NCBI RefSeq assembly: GCF_040537815.1
Contig: NZ_JBEWSZ010000001.1
Coordinates: 682,001 to 746,000, forward strand
Origin: Mesorhizobium shangrilense
GTDB taxonomy: Bacteria > Pseudomonadota > Alphaproteobacteria > Rhizobiales > Rhizobiaceae
Direction: 5' to 3'
DNA length: 64,000 bases
The translations under genes and the position numbers were made by a program. Under the pieces are notes generated by a model. It had not been told where the DNA came from. It did not search any database and worked only from the letters and a program-made list of their open reading frames with translations. Of the stretch, positions 48,208 to 56,239 are shown in pieces; positions within the stretch are counted from its first letter, which is position 1; the number at the start of each line of letters is the position of its first letter.

Positions 48208-48819
48208 CTAAAGCCCCAGTTGGGCCGCCATCCGGATCAGCTCGGCGAGCGAATTCGCCTGCATCTTTCGCATCGCCTGGGCGCGCCGGACCTTGACCGT
48301 TATTTCGCTGACACCGAGCTCGCCGGCGATCTGCTTGTTCAAAAGTCCCTTCACCACCCGGGCCACGACATTGCGTTCGCCTTCATTGAGCGTCGCCAAG
48401 CGGTCGCGCAGGATTGTCAACTCGGCCGTCTGCTTACGGATCAGGCGGTCTTTCTCCAGTGCCGCTTCGATGGCATCCAGCAGGTCCTGCTCGCGGAACG
48501 GCTTTGCCAGGAAGTCGATAGCGCCGGTCTTCATCGCCTGCACGGACATCGGGATATCGCCATGGCCGGTCATCATGATGACGGGCAGGGCGGCTTCGGA
48601 CTGGGCGATCTCCTTGTGGAAATCCATGCCGCTCTTGCCCGGCAAGCGGACATCCAGCACCAGGCAGGACGGGATGTCGGGCCTCGGCGCGGCGATGAAT
48701 TCCTTGACCGAACCGAAGCAGCGCACGTCCAGGCCAACCGATCGCAACAGGCTGTCGAGCGCCTCCCGGATGGCAGGGTCGTCGTCGATAACGAAAACGA
48801 TCTGTCGGGGCTCGGTCAT
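48208..48819 (-). CDS. FixJ/NarL-type response regulator
   Basis: The 203-residue protein has a receiver domain (IDDDPAIREA, phospho-acceptor Asp56 in LVLDVRLPG, MMTGHGDIPMSVQAMKTGAIDFLAKPF) and a C-terminal LuxR-type helix-turn-helix (LATLNEGERNVVARVVKGLLNKQIAGELGVSEITVK). The style is that of FixJ and TodT-like regulators. It lies four bases after the sensor kinase gene on the same strand, forming one operon. Targets are unknown; no fixNOQP or fixK genes are in the window. Confidence 0.93.
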   Translation of the reverse strand: MTEPRQIVFVIDDDPAIREALDSLLRSVGLDVRCFGSVKEFIAAPRPDIPSCLVLDVRLPGKSGMDFHKEIAQSEAALPVIMMTGHGDIPMSVQAMKTGAIDFLAKPFREQDLLDAIEAALEKDRLIRKQTAELTILRDRLATLNEGERNVVARVVKGLLNKQIAGELGVSEITVKVRRAQAMRKMQANSLAELIRMAAQLGL

Positions 48820-48823
48820 CTCA

Positions 48824-49924
48824 TCACCGGTTTGGTTTGCGCGTGCTTGATAGCATCACATTGCCCTTGTTGCCTGCAGGCAACGAGAAGGCGAACGTCG
48901 CGCCGCCCGGCACGCCGGGCTCAGCCCATATCCGTCCGCCATGGCTCTCGACGATGGAGCGGCTGATCGCCAGCCCCATGCCCAGGCCATCCGGCTTGGT
49001 GGTGTAGAAGGCATCGAATATCTGGTCCATCTGGACGCCGTTCAAGCCACGCCCTGAATCGCTGACGGTGACGACGACCTCATTGGATCTGCCGAGGCCG
49101 GTGACCACAATCACGTCGCGGGCCTGCGCATCGGAACCGCTCACAGCCTCCAGCGCATTGACGATCAGGTTAAGGATGACCTGCTGGATCTGGACGGCAT
49201 CAACCTCGACTTGCGGCAGATCGCCCGCGAGCTCCGTGCGCAGCGAAACATGGTTCCTGCTGGTCTCACTTTGCACGAGGGTCAGCGTGTCCTCGACCAT
49301 CTGGTTGACGTCCGACCAGATGGATTTCGCTGACGTACGTTTGGTCGATGCCCTCAGTCGCGCAATCAGCGCGCTGGCGCGGTTGGCGTCCCTGACGATG
49401 CGTTCGGCGGCCTTCCCGGCCTCGTCGAGATTGGCGGGCTGGCCTGCCAGCCAGCGCAGGGCGGCATTGCCGTTGATGACGATCGCCGCCAGCGGCTGGT
49501 TGAGTTCATGCGCGATGGACGCCGTCAGTTCACCCAGCACCGTCACGCGGGTGATATGGGCAAGCTGCGTCCGCGCTTCGCGCGCCGTTGCCTCGGCCGC
49601 GGCAGTCCGCAGTGCGAGGTAGGCGGTGACACCGATCGCCGCCAGGCTGATGGCGCAGTTGACCACACCCGCCGACATGGACCCGGCCCGTGTCAGGAAG
49701 AAGCTCAGCAAGGTCAACGCCATGCATCCAGACGCCACCATCACCACCCGGCTTCGGTCGAGGTAGCGGACGGAAATCAGGACTATGGCAACATAGAAGA
49801 CCGCTACGGCGATCTCCAGATTGGTGACCGTGTCGGCAAGAAAGATCACCGCGGCCAGCAGGACAAGCGAGACAGTCAGCAGCGTGGAGTTGCCAAGGCC
49901 GGGCAAGCGTAATCTTGGAGACAT
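48824..49924 (-). CDS. Membrane sensor histidine kinase of a FixL-like pair
   Basis: The 366-residue protein starts at ATG 49924 behind a strong AAGGAGG. The N-terminal third has about four hydrophobic segments without a sizeable periplasmic domain. A short coiled region leads to the HisKA domain with IAHELNQPLAAIVINGNAAL (phosphorylated His139). An HATPase domain follows with NLIVNALEAV, DSGRGL and GLGMGLAISRSIVESHGG. No PAS/heme domain is present, so the signal is probably sensed in the membrane. It is paired with the FixJ-type regulator downstream. Confidence 0.92.
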   Translation of the reverse strand: MSPRLRLPGLGNSTLLTVSLVLLAAVIFLADTVTNLEIAVAVFYVAIVLISVRYLDRSRVVMVASGCMALTLLSFFLTRAGSMSAGVVNCAISLAAIGVTAYLALRTAAAEATAREARTQLAHITRVTVLGELTASIAHELNQPLAAIVINGNAALRWLAGQPANLDEAGKAAERIVRDANRASALIARLRASTKRTSAKSIWSDVNQMVEDTLTLVQSETSRNHVSLRTELAGDLPQVEVDAVQIQQVILNLIVNALEAVSGSDAQARDVIVVTGLGRSNEVVVTVSDSGRGLNGVQMDQIFDAFYTTKPDGLGMGLAISRSIVESHGGRIWAEPGVPGGATFAFSLPAGNKGNVMLSSTRKPNR

Positions 49925-50085
49925 GGATCGCCGACCCTCCTTGCTGATCACGCCGCCATGCGTGAAGGAGCCGGACATTACCGCGCGGCATTTTGGCTGA
50001 GCAAGGCGCGAACACTCTGAGCCGAGAGCACTCCATATCCACGTTGCCATTGGCAATCCGCGCGTCCCGTGCAGAAATGGCGAGC

Positions 50086-50835
50086 ATGCGCGAAGTTCTC
50101 ATCGCAGTGGCGATCTTCGCTTGCCTGGCAGCGGCTTCGCTGGTCAGCTTGGCGGTCTCCAACAGCTTGCCGCCCGAACATCGCAAGAACGATACAAGCC
50201 GCGTGGTTCGGCTCCCCGCCACGCTGTTCGTGGTCATGACCGCCATCGTGCTGGGCCTGATGGTCAATTCGGCGAGGAACACCTTTGAATCAATCGATCA
50301 CAATGTGCGCAGCTATGCAGCGGACATGATCCTTCTCGACCGGGCTTTGCGCCAATACGGCCCGGAAGCCGCGAAGGTCCGCCAACCGCTCGTCGCCTAT
50401 TTGCGGCGGGTCATAGGCGAGCCATCAGGTGCCGAAATACCGGCAGCCAACAAACTGTCGGAACTTCTGCTCAAGGAGGTCGATACCCGGCTGAGCGCGA
50501 TAACACCGGTGGATGCCGCGCACGGCTCATTGCTGCAAGATGCTCATCATCGCCTGAAGGAAATGCTGGAACTTCGTCGGGTTCTGGTCGAGCAGTCCGA
50601 AGGCTCGATCCCCAGGCTGCTGATCGCGATGCTAGTTGCCTGGCTTGTGCTGATTTTTGCCAGCTTCGGTTTCGGGGCGCCACGAAATGCGATCACCATT
50701 TCGACCTTCCTGGTCTCGGCGGCCCTGATTGCCGCGACGTTCTACCTGATCATGGACATGGATATGCCGTTCGCCGGACCGATCCAGATCTCACTGAAGC
50801 CATTGGAGAGAGCGCTCGCAGAATTGAAGGGATGA
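50086..50835 (+). CDS. DUF4239 membrane protein
   Basis: The 249-residue protein has two N-terminal membrane segments (MREVLIAVAIFACLAAASLV; LPATLFVVMTAIVLGLMVNSA), a soluble helical middle of about 110 residues (NTFESIDHNVRSYAADMILLDRALRQYG, then LSELLLKEVDTRL), and two C-terminal membrane segments. This layout and the SARNTF...YAADMILLDR pattern are those of DUF4239 (bestrophin-like) proteins, of unknown function. Starts at 49993 or 50077 are possible. It is divergent from the sensor kinase operon and may be its target or partner, which is speculation from position. Confidence 0.8.
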   Translation: MREVLIAVAIFACLAAASLVSLAVSNSLPPEHRKNDTSRVVRLPATLFVVMTAIVLGLMVNSARNTFESIDHNVRSYAADMILLDRALRQYGPEAAKVRQPLVAYLRRVIGEPSGAEIPAANKLSELLLKEVDTRLSAITPVDAAHGSLLQDAHHRLKEMLELRRVLVEQSEGSIPRLLIAMLVAWLVLIFASFGFGAPRNAITISTFLVSAALIAATFYLIMDMDMPFAGPIQISLKPLERALAELKG

Positions 50836-50885
50836 ACCGTGCGCGGTGCCATCGCGCCAGCGCGCAGCTCCATCTCGCGATCGGA

Positions 50886-53600
50886 TCACACCGCCGCGAC
50901 AAACCCGTCCAGCACGCGTTTCTGGCCGGCCTTGTCGAAGTCGATGGTCAGCTTGTTGCCTTCGATGGAGGAGATGTTGCCGTTGCCGAATTTCTGGTGG
51001 AAGACGCGGTCGCCGACGCTGAAGGCGGAGGGCTTGTCGGCAACGGATTTGGCGACCAGCTCGCCGTCGATGGTGTGGCCTTTGACGGATGTGCGGCCGG
51101 CCCCATAGCCTGAATCGGTTTCGCCATAGCCGATGCGCTCGACCTGGTGGCCGGAGCGCGAGCCCCAGTTGCGGTCGGTCGCCTCGGTGCGGTTCGCTTG
51201 CGCGCGCTGCCATCCTGGCGTCGCGTAGGAGTTGGAGAAAGCGCCGGATTTCTCGTTGCCTGCGCCGACATTGTCGAAACGCGAGGCGCCGTAGGGGTTC
51301 TGCCGTCCTGCCCCCTGGCTGCCACCCTGGCCGCCGCGTCCAGGCGCAAACGAGCCACCGCCATAGGAATTGCCGTAGCCGCCATAGGAGTTGCCGCTTT
51401 CGGCGACCTCGACATGGGCTTCCGGCAGTTCATCGAGGAAGCGCGACGGGATGGTCGACTGCCACAGGCCGTGGATGCGGCGGTTGGAGACGAACCACAG
51501 ATGCAGGTTCTTCTTGGCGCGGGTCAGGCCGACATAGGCCAGCCGCCGCTCTTCCTCCAGGCCGGAACGGCCGCCTTCATCCAGTGCGCGCTGGTGCGGG
51601 AACAGGCCTTCCTCCCAGCCGGGGAGAAAAACAGTCTCGAATTCGAGACCCTTGGCCGAATGCAGCGTCATGATGTTGACGGCGTCGAGCTCGGCATTCT
51701 GCTCGGAGTCCATGACCAGCGCGACATGCTCGAGGAAGGAACGCAGCGATTCGTACTCCTCCATGGAGCGGATCAACTCCTTGAGGTTTTCCAGCCGTCC
51801 CGGCGCCTCGACCGAGCGGTCGTTCTTCCACATGTCGGTGTAGCCGCTCTCCTCGAGAATGGTCTCGGCGAGTTCGGTGTGCGGCGTGTTTTCCAGCGCC
51901 TTCTGCCAGCGCTCGAAATTGGCGGAGACTTCGCGCAGGGCCGCGCGCGGTTTCGGCTTCAACTCGTCGCTCTCGGCGAGTTTGGCGGCGGCCTCCAGCA
52001 TGGGAATGCGCAGCGCCCGCGCCGTGTCGTGGATCTGGCGGATGGTGGCTTCGCCGAGACCGCGCTTGGGCACATTGACGATACGCTCGAAGGCGAGATC
52101 ATCGGCGCCTTGGGCGACGACACGGAAGAAGGCCATGGCGTCGCGGATTTCCAGCCGCTCGTAGAAGCGCGGGCCGCCAATGACGCGGTAGTTAAGGCCG
52201 AGCGTGACGAAACGATCTTCGAATTCCCGCATCTGGAAGGAGGCGCGGACCAGGATCGCCATGTCGTTGAGATTGTGCTGCTGGCGCTGGTAGCTCTCGA
52301 TTGTCTCGCCGACGGCGCGGGCTTCCTCTTCGGAATCCCAGGCGGCATGGACATGCACCTTGCCGTCTTCCGGCTCGTCGCGGTCGGTGAACAGCGTCTT
52401 GCCGAAGCGGCCCTCATTGTGGGCGATGAGGTGGGAGGCAGCACCCAGTATGTGCGCGGTCGAGCGGTAGTTGCGCTCCAGCCGGATGATGGTGGCGCCG
52501 GGAAAATCCTTGTCGAAGCGCAGGATGTTGTCGACCTCGGCCCCGCGCCAGCCATAGATGGACTGGTCATCGTCGCCCACGCAGCAGATGTTTACGGTGG
52601 AATGGCGCTGGTTTCCCTCCCCCTTGAGGGGAGGGTGGCCGGGCGAAGCCCGGTCGGGTGGGGTCCGCGCGGCAGTGCTCGACGCGTTTGATGACTGGGC
52701 GGTGCCTCCTGCGGCGACCCCCTCCGCCCGCTTCGCGGGCACCTCCCCCTCAAGGGGGGAGGATTGCGGCCGTTGCGCCAGCAGGCGCAGCCACATGTAC
52801 TGGGCGGTGTTGGTGTCCTGATACTCGTCGACGAGTATGTATTTGAAGCGCTTGTGATATTCCTTCAGCACATCCGGATTGGCGCGGAAGATTCGGATCG
52901 GGTGGCACAGAAGATCGCCGAAATCGCAGGCGTTCAGCGTCTTCAGCCGTTCCTGATAAGCCTTGTAGAGTTCGCGGCCCTTGCCGTTGGCAAAGGCGCG
53001 GGCGTCGCCCTCGGCAATGTCCACCGGACCTTGCCCCTTGTTCTTCCAGCCGTCGATCATCTGGGCGAACTGCTTGGCCGGCCAGCGCTTGTCGTCGAGA
53101 CCTTCGGCCTGGATGAGCTGCTTGATCAGACGCACGACGTCGTCGGTGTCGAGAATGGTGAAATCCGACCGCAGGCCGGCGAGCTCGGCGTGCCTGCGTA
53201 GCAGCTTGACGCCGATCGAGTGGAAGGTGCCGAGCCAGGGCATGCCCTCCACAGCCTCGCCGACGAGCAGGCCGATACGCTGCTTCATCTCGCGCGCGGC
53301 CTTGTTGGTGAAGGTCACGGCGAGGATCTGCGAGGGGAAGGCCCTGCCGGTGGCGAGGATGTGGGCAATGCGGGTGGTCAGCACGCGGGTCTTGCCGGTG
53401 CCGGCGCCGGCCAGCACCAGAACCGGGCCTTCGGTGGTTTCCACCGCCAGCCGCTGCTCCGGGTTGAGGCCTTTGAGATAGTCGGGCGCATTGTTGTGGC
53501 CGCTACGGGCAGCCATGGCGCGCGCGGCTATGCCCGAAGGGGCCGAGGGGCGCGCATTCGGTTCGTCAAAAAAGGGCATGTCTTCCGAAAAGCCGGACAT
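50886..53600 (-). CDS. uvrD: UvrD/PcrA-type DNA helicase with a 50-residue palindromic-element insert
   Basis: This superfamily 1A helicase unwinds DNA 3' to 5' in mismatch and excision repair. The 904-residue protein (start ATG 53600, or 53579) shows all family motifs: NPEQRLAVETTEGPVLVLAGAGTGKTR split over motif I, TFTNKAAREM, DEYQDTNTAQYMWLRLL, VGDDDQSIYGWRGA, GLEFETVFLPG and LAYVGLTRAKKNL. The C-terminal part has a Gly/Ser/Tyr-rich linker and a Tudor-like end (GDRVFHQKFGNGNISSIEGNKL). Residues 280-329, between motifs II and III, are encoded by an inserted repeat element and have no counterpart in the family. Confidence 0.95.
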   Translation of the reverse strand: MSGFSEDMPFFDEPNARPSAPSGIAARAMAARSGHNNAPDYLKGLNPEQRLAVETTEGPVLVLAGAGTGKTRVLTTRIAHILATGRAFPSQILAVTFTNKAAREMKQRIGLLVGEAVEGMPWLGTFHSIGVKLLRRHAELAGLRSDFTILDTDDVVRLIKQLIQAEGLDDKRWPAKQFAQMIDGWKNKGQGPVDIAEGDARAFANGKGRELYKAYQERLKTLNACDFGDLLCHPIRIFRANPDVLKEYHKRFKYILVDEYQDTNTAQYMWLRLLAQRPQSSPLEGEVPAKRAEGVAAGGTAQSSNASSTAARTPPDRASPGHPPLKGEGNQRHSTVNICCVGDDDQSIYGWRGAEVDNILRFDKDFPGATIIRLERNYRSTAHILGAASHLIAHNEGRFGKTLFTDRDEPEDGKVHVHAAWDSEEEARAVGETIESYQRQQHNLNDMAILVRASFQMREFEDRFVTLGLNYRVIGGPRFYERLEIRDAMAFFRVVAQGADDLAFERIVNVPKRGLGEATIRQIHDTARALRIPMLEAAAKLAESDELKPKPRAALREVSANFERWQKALENTPHTELAETILEESGYTDMWKNDRSVEAPGRLENLKELIRSMEEYESLRSFLEHVALVMDSEQNAELDAVNIMTLHSAKGLEFETVFLPGWEEGLFPHQRALDEGGRSGLEEERRLAYVGLTRAKKNLHLWFVSNRRIHGLWQSTIPSRFLDELPEAHVEVAESGNSYGGYGNSYGGGSFAPGRGGQGGSQGAGRQNPYGASRFDNVGAGNEKSGAFSNSYATPGWQRAQANRTEATDRNWGSRSGHQVERIGYGETDSGYGAGRTSVKGHTIDGELVAKSVADKPSAFSVGDRVFHQKFGNGNISSIEGNKLTIDFDKAGQKRVLDGFVAAV
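52614..52763. repeat. 150-bp palindromic repeat inserted in frame in the helicase gene
   Basis: The element has near-identical terminal inverted repeats, TCCCTCCCCCTTGAGGGGAGG at 52614 and the complement of 52742-52763. Inner hairpins are CGGGCGAAGCCCG and CCCGCTTCGCGGG. It is exactly 150 bp and replaces nothing, adding 50 codons without a stop (SSPLEGEVPAKRAEG ... HPPLKGEG) to the helicase. Confidence 0.85.
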
Positions 53601-54035
53601 CGCCCCCGAATGTAGTGATTCGGGAGCGAAAGGCCAGAAGTGTCTACGTTTTGTTCTGGTAAACTGCTGGATATGGCCGTTCAAGCCTTGCGGAAGACGG
53701 GTGCGACAAGACTTGGGCCCCAAGCCCGGACTGCTATCTTGGCCTGGGCCGCGCTTGGCGGGCGCGACCGGCGTTGTCGTCGCATTCGGTCAAATGCTGG
53801 CGCTGCCCCTCATCCGCCTGCCGGCGTTCGTCATTCGAAAAGCCAAGCAGTTGGCTTTTCGTCCGCTGCGCGGACCACTCCTCAACTCCCCGTATAGTGA
53901 CGGGGAGAAGGCAGCTGTCGCGATCCTCGGTGCACTTTCCGCAACGCTGGAGATTGGCGAAATCCGAGGTGAGAGTCTGCTTGGCAGGCAGATGAGGGGC
54001 AGTGCGAACCTTTAGCCGGCTAGTATTGTGTCGGC
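53601..54035. other. Intergenic region with a repeat between helicase and small-protein genes
   Basis: Apart from the 208-bp repeat at 53799-54006 I see no gene. The first 200 bases are the probable helicase promoter. Confidence 0.5.
53799..54006. repeat. 208-bp palindromic repeat element, copy 2
   Basis: It shares the 15-bp end GGCGCTGCCCCTCAT (53799-53813) with copy 1 at 19435; the other end (53992-54006) matches its complement at 13 of 15 bases. It contains the same inner palindrome, here in the other orientation (CTCCCCGTATAGTGACGGGG from about 53886), plus about 90 extra bases and a small hairpin AGCCAAGCAGTTGGCT. Probably non-autonomous; no protein is encoded. Confidence 0.8.
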
Positions 54036-54470
54036 CTAGCCGAGCCCGAGCTGGCTCTTGAGGCCGGGCACGGAGCCAAGCACCTGATTGGTCAGGCCCG
54101 GGCCGGCGGCTGCCTCGGCCTGTTGAACCAGCGCGGTGCCGGCTTGCTGGATTTGGGACATGTCGAGGCCTGTGCCCTTGAGCGCGGCGAGGCCATTGAC
54201 CAATGCGCCGGCCTTTTCGCCGAGAACGCCTCCGAGCGCACCCTGCAGCGACGACAGGAAGCCGCCGCCGCTCGCGGGCGCTGCCGCCATGACGTCATAT
54301 TGGTGAGCGAGGTCATCCGCGCCCGGAATCTTGGCGAAGAAGCTGGAAATGGTCGTGCCTTCCGCCTCATGCTCCATCACCGACAAGATGGTGCCGACGA
54401 CCTTTTCGGTGGTTGCTTGGTCGAGGCCGGCTTTTTGCGAGACGGTGTTCACAATGTCCTGGACGTTCAT
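54036..54470 (-). CDS. Small helical protein resembling DUF2780/DUF2267, unknown
   Basis: The 144-residue protein begins MNVQDIVNTVSQKAGLDQATTEKVVGTIL and continues with small-residue-rich helices, a central Gly-rich part (ASGGGFLSSLQGALGGVLGEK) and a C-terminal VPGLKSQLGLG. There is no signal peptide and no cysteine or tryptophan. The layout, a helical bundle with Gly-rich turns, recalls DUF2780 or DUF2267-like proteins; I am not certain of the family. GGTGAAG precedes the ATG. It lies nine bases after a 49-residue upstream gene on the same strand. Confidence 0.75.
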   Translation of the reverse strand: MNVQDIVNTVSQKAGLDQATTEKVVGTILSVMEHEAEGTTISSFFAKIPGADDLAHQYDVMAAAPASGGGFLSSLQGALGGVLGEKAGALVNGLAALKGTGLDMSQIQQAGTALVQQAEAAAGPGLTNQVLGSVPGLKSQLGLG

Positions 54471-54479
54471 GACTTCACC

Positions 54480-54629
54480 TCAACCTTGGGTTTTCGTGCT
54501 AACGGGACGGCGCTGATTGCTGCGCACCTTGACCATGGATTGCCGGCTCGCGTTGGCAGTCGCCGAGCGCAATGCCAGAAGGGCGGCCGCGGCGAGCAAG
54601 AATGTGCTGGCGAAGATCGGGAAGGTCAT
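54480..54629 (-). CDS. 49-residue single-helix membrane peptide
   Basis: This short gene starts at ATG 54629 behind a consensus AGAAGGAG and ends nine bases before the next gene, overlapping its ribosome site region. The peptide has a hydrophobic segment FASTFLLAAAALLAL at residues 6-20 followed by a basic, polar tail (ATANASRQSMVKVRSNQRRP). Ribosome site quality and spacing support translation. The function is unknown; it might be a small membrane partner of the downstream protein or a leader peptide. Confidence 0.6.
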   Translation of the reverse strand: MTFPIFASTFLLAAAALLALRSATANASRQSMVKVRSNQRRPVSTKTQG

Positions 54630-54885
54630 CTGTATTGCTCCTTCTGGTCAGGTGGTGATTGCGCCAGAAGTGGGCACAGCCAACCGAGGTAGTCTCCCTA
54701 TATATTGGGGCAGTACCATCAAGATTTTTCGCCGATGACTAAAATGTGATGACGGCGCGGGCGCAATCACCTCACGGCGAGGGGCCGGCGACTGCTTGCG
54801 GTGTGGCTCAGCCGTGGCTGGACGATGACAACCTCGCCCCTATCTTGCCGGGATCGACGGCATTTTCAGAACCGAGGAGTGCGCC

Positions 54886-55785
54886 ATGACAAAATCCGAC
54901 GCCACCACGCCCGCAAAGCCCGCCATCACCCAGGCGATGATCGACGCCTATGACGAATACACGCATCTGACGCTCGACCGCCGCCGCTTCATGGACCATG
55001 TGACCAGGCTTGCCGGATCGGGCGTGGCAGCGGCCGCCATCGCACCACTGCTGGCGGCGAATTCGGCACAGGCGGCGATCGTCGCCGAGAGCGACCCGCG
55101 CGTGAAAGGCGAGGACATCACCTATCCCGGTCGTGGCGGCGAGATGAAAGGCTATCTGGTCCGGCCGGCGGATCAGAGCGGCAAGCTCGGCACGGTCATC
55201 GTGGTGCATGAGAACAGGGGTCTCAACCCGCATATACGCGACGTGGCACGGCGCGTGGCGCTGGAAGGGTTCGTGGCACTGGCGCCCGACTTCATGTCGC
55301 CGCTCGGCGGCACGCCAGATGACGAGGACAAGGTGCGCGACCTGTTTTCGACGCTCGACCCGGCACAGGTGGCCGCCAATGCCGTGGCAACGGTCGCCTA
55401 CCTGAAAGGTGACAAGGACGGCAACGGCAAGGTTGGGGCGGTCGGCTTCTGCTGGGGTGGCGGCACGGTCAACATGCTGGCCGTCAATTCACCCGACCTG
55501 GCGGCGGCCGTGGCTTATTACGGCATGCAGCCGAAGGCCGAGGACGTGCCGAAGATCAAGGCCGCGTTGTTGCTGCACTACGCCGGTCTGGACACGCGCA
55601 CCAATGCCGGCATCGATGCCTTCAAGAAAGAACTCGACGCCGCGCATGTCGAATACGCCGTCTATGTCTATGAAGGCGCCAACCATGCCTTCAACAACGA
55701 CACGTCGGCGGCCCGCTACGACAAGGCGGCGGCCGACCTTGCCTGGGGCCGGACGATCGCCTTCCTCGAGCAGAAGCTGGCGTGA
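54886..55785 (+). CDS. Dienelactone hydrolase family protein, exported
   Basis: The 299-residue alpha/beta hydrolase carries the dienelactone hydrolase signature: nucleophile Cys189 in GFCWGGG, VIVVHENRGLNPHIRDVARRVALEG, and ALAPDFMSP. The acid lies near LLHYAGLDTRTN and the His in YEGANHAFNND. A twin-arginine-like segment DRRRFMDHVTRLAGSGVAAA (residues 31-50) followed by AQA suggests Tat export, although it sits after a 30-residue soluble leader. True dienelactone hydrolases act on ring-cleavage products of chloroaromatics; no such pathway genes are here, so the substrate is open. Confidence 0.9.
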   Translation: MTKSDATTPAKPAITQAMIDAYDEYTHLTLDRRRFMDHVTRLAGSGVAAAAIAPLLAANSAQAAIVAESDPRVKGEDITYPGRGGEMKGYLVRPADQSGKLGTVIVVHENRGLNPHIRDVARRVALEGFVALAPDFMSPLGGTPDDEDKVRDLFSTLDPAQVAANAVATVAYLKGDKDGNGKVGAVGFCWGGGTVNMLAVNSPDLAAAVAYYGMQPKAEDVPKIKAALLLHYAGLDTRTNAGIDAFKKELDAAHVEYAVYVYEGANHAFNNDTSAARYDKAAADLAWGRTIAFLEQKLA

Positions 55786-55789
55786 CGGG

Positions 55790-56239
55790 TCAGGCGATCG
55801 CCGGAGCCCAGTCGAGCTCGAATGCCGGCGACAGGGTGAAACCCGCCGGCAGGACCGATACCGGCGGCGGACGACGCACGCCCTCCTGCAGGTAACGCAG
55901 CGCCGAGGTCAGCCCGCTCATCGTGTAGGGCTTGGCGATGACGCCGATCGCGCCTGCAAAATGATCGGGAATGCGCTTGGGGTTGGCGGTCATGAACACG
56001 ACCACCGAGCGCTGTCTTTCGCCAATATATTCGGCCACATCGACACCGGTCGGGCCGTCGGTCAGATGAATGTCGACAAAGGCGATGTCGGCATCGGTGG
56101 CGTCCACCATGCTCCTGGCTTCCTCCGACGAAGTGGCCCAGCCGACGACGCTGTGGCCGGCTTCCTCGACAAGGCTTTCGAGCTCCATTGCCAGCAGCGC
56201 CTCGTCCTCGACGATCAGGACCTTCAGCGGTTCAATCAT
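55790..56239 (-). CDS. Stand-alone receiver protein
   Basis: The 149-residue protein is a receiver domain without an output domain: VLIVEDEALLAMELESLVEEAG, phospho-acceptor Asp56 in AFVDIHLTDGPTGVD, VVVFMTANPKRIPDHFAGAIGVIAKPY with the conserved Lys. FATGUY-type receivers of this kind (PFxFATG[G/Y] relatives) work with HWE/HisKA2 kinases in alphaproteobacteria. ATG 56239 overlaps the kinase stop by four bases, so the LOV kinase upstream is its certain genetic partner. It may pass phosphate on to the general stress response; that is inference. Confidence 0.9.
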   Translation of the reverse strand: MIEPLKVLIVEDEALLAMELESLVEEAGHSVVGWATSSEEARSMVDATDADIAFVDIHLTDGPTGVDVAEYIGERQRSVVVFMTANPKRIPDHFAGAIGVIAKPYTMSGLTSALRYLQEGVRRPPPVSVLPAGFTLSPAFELDWAPAIA

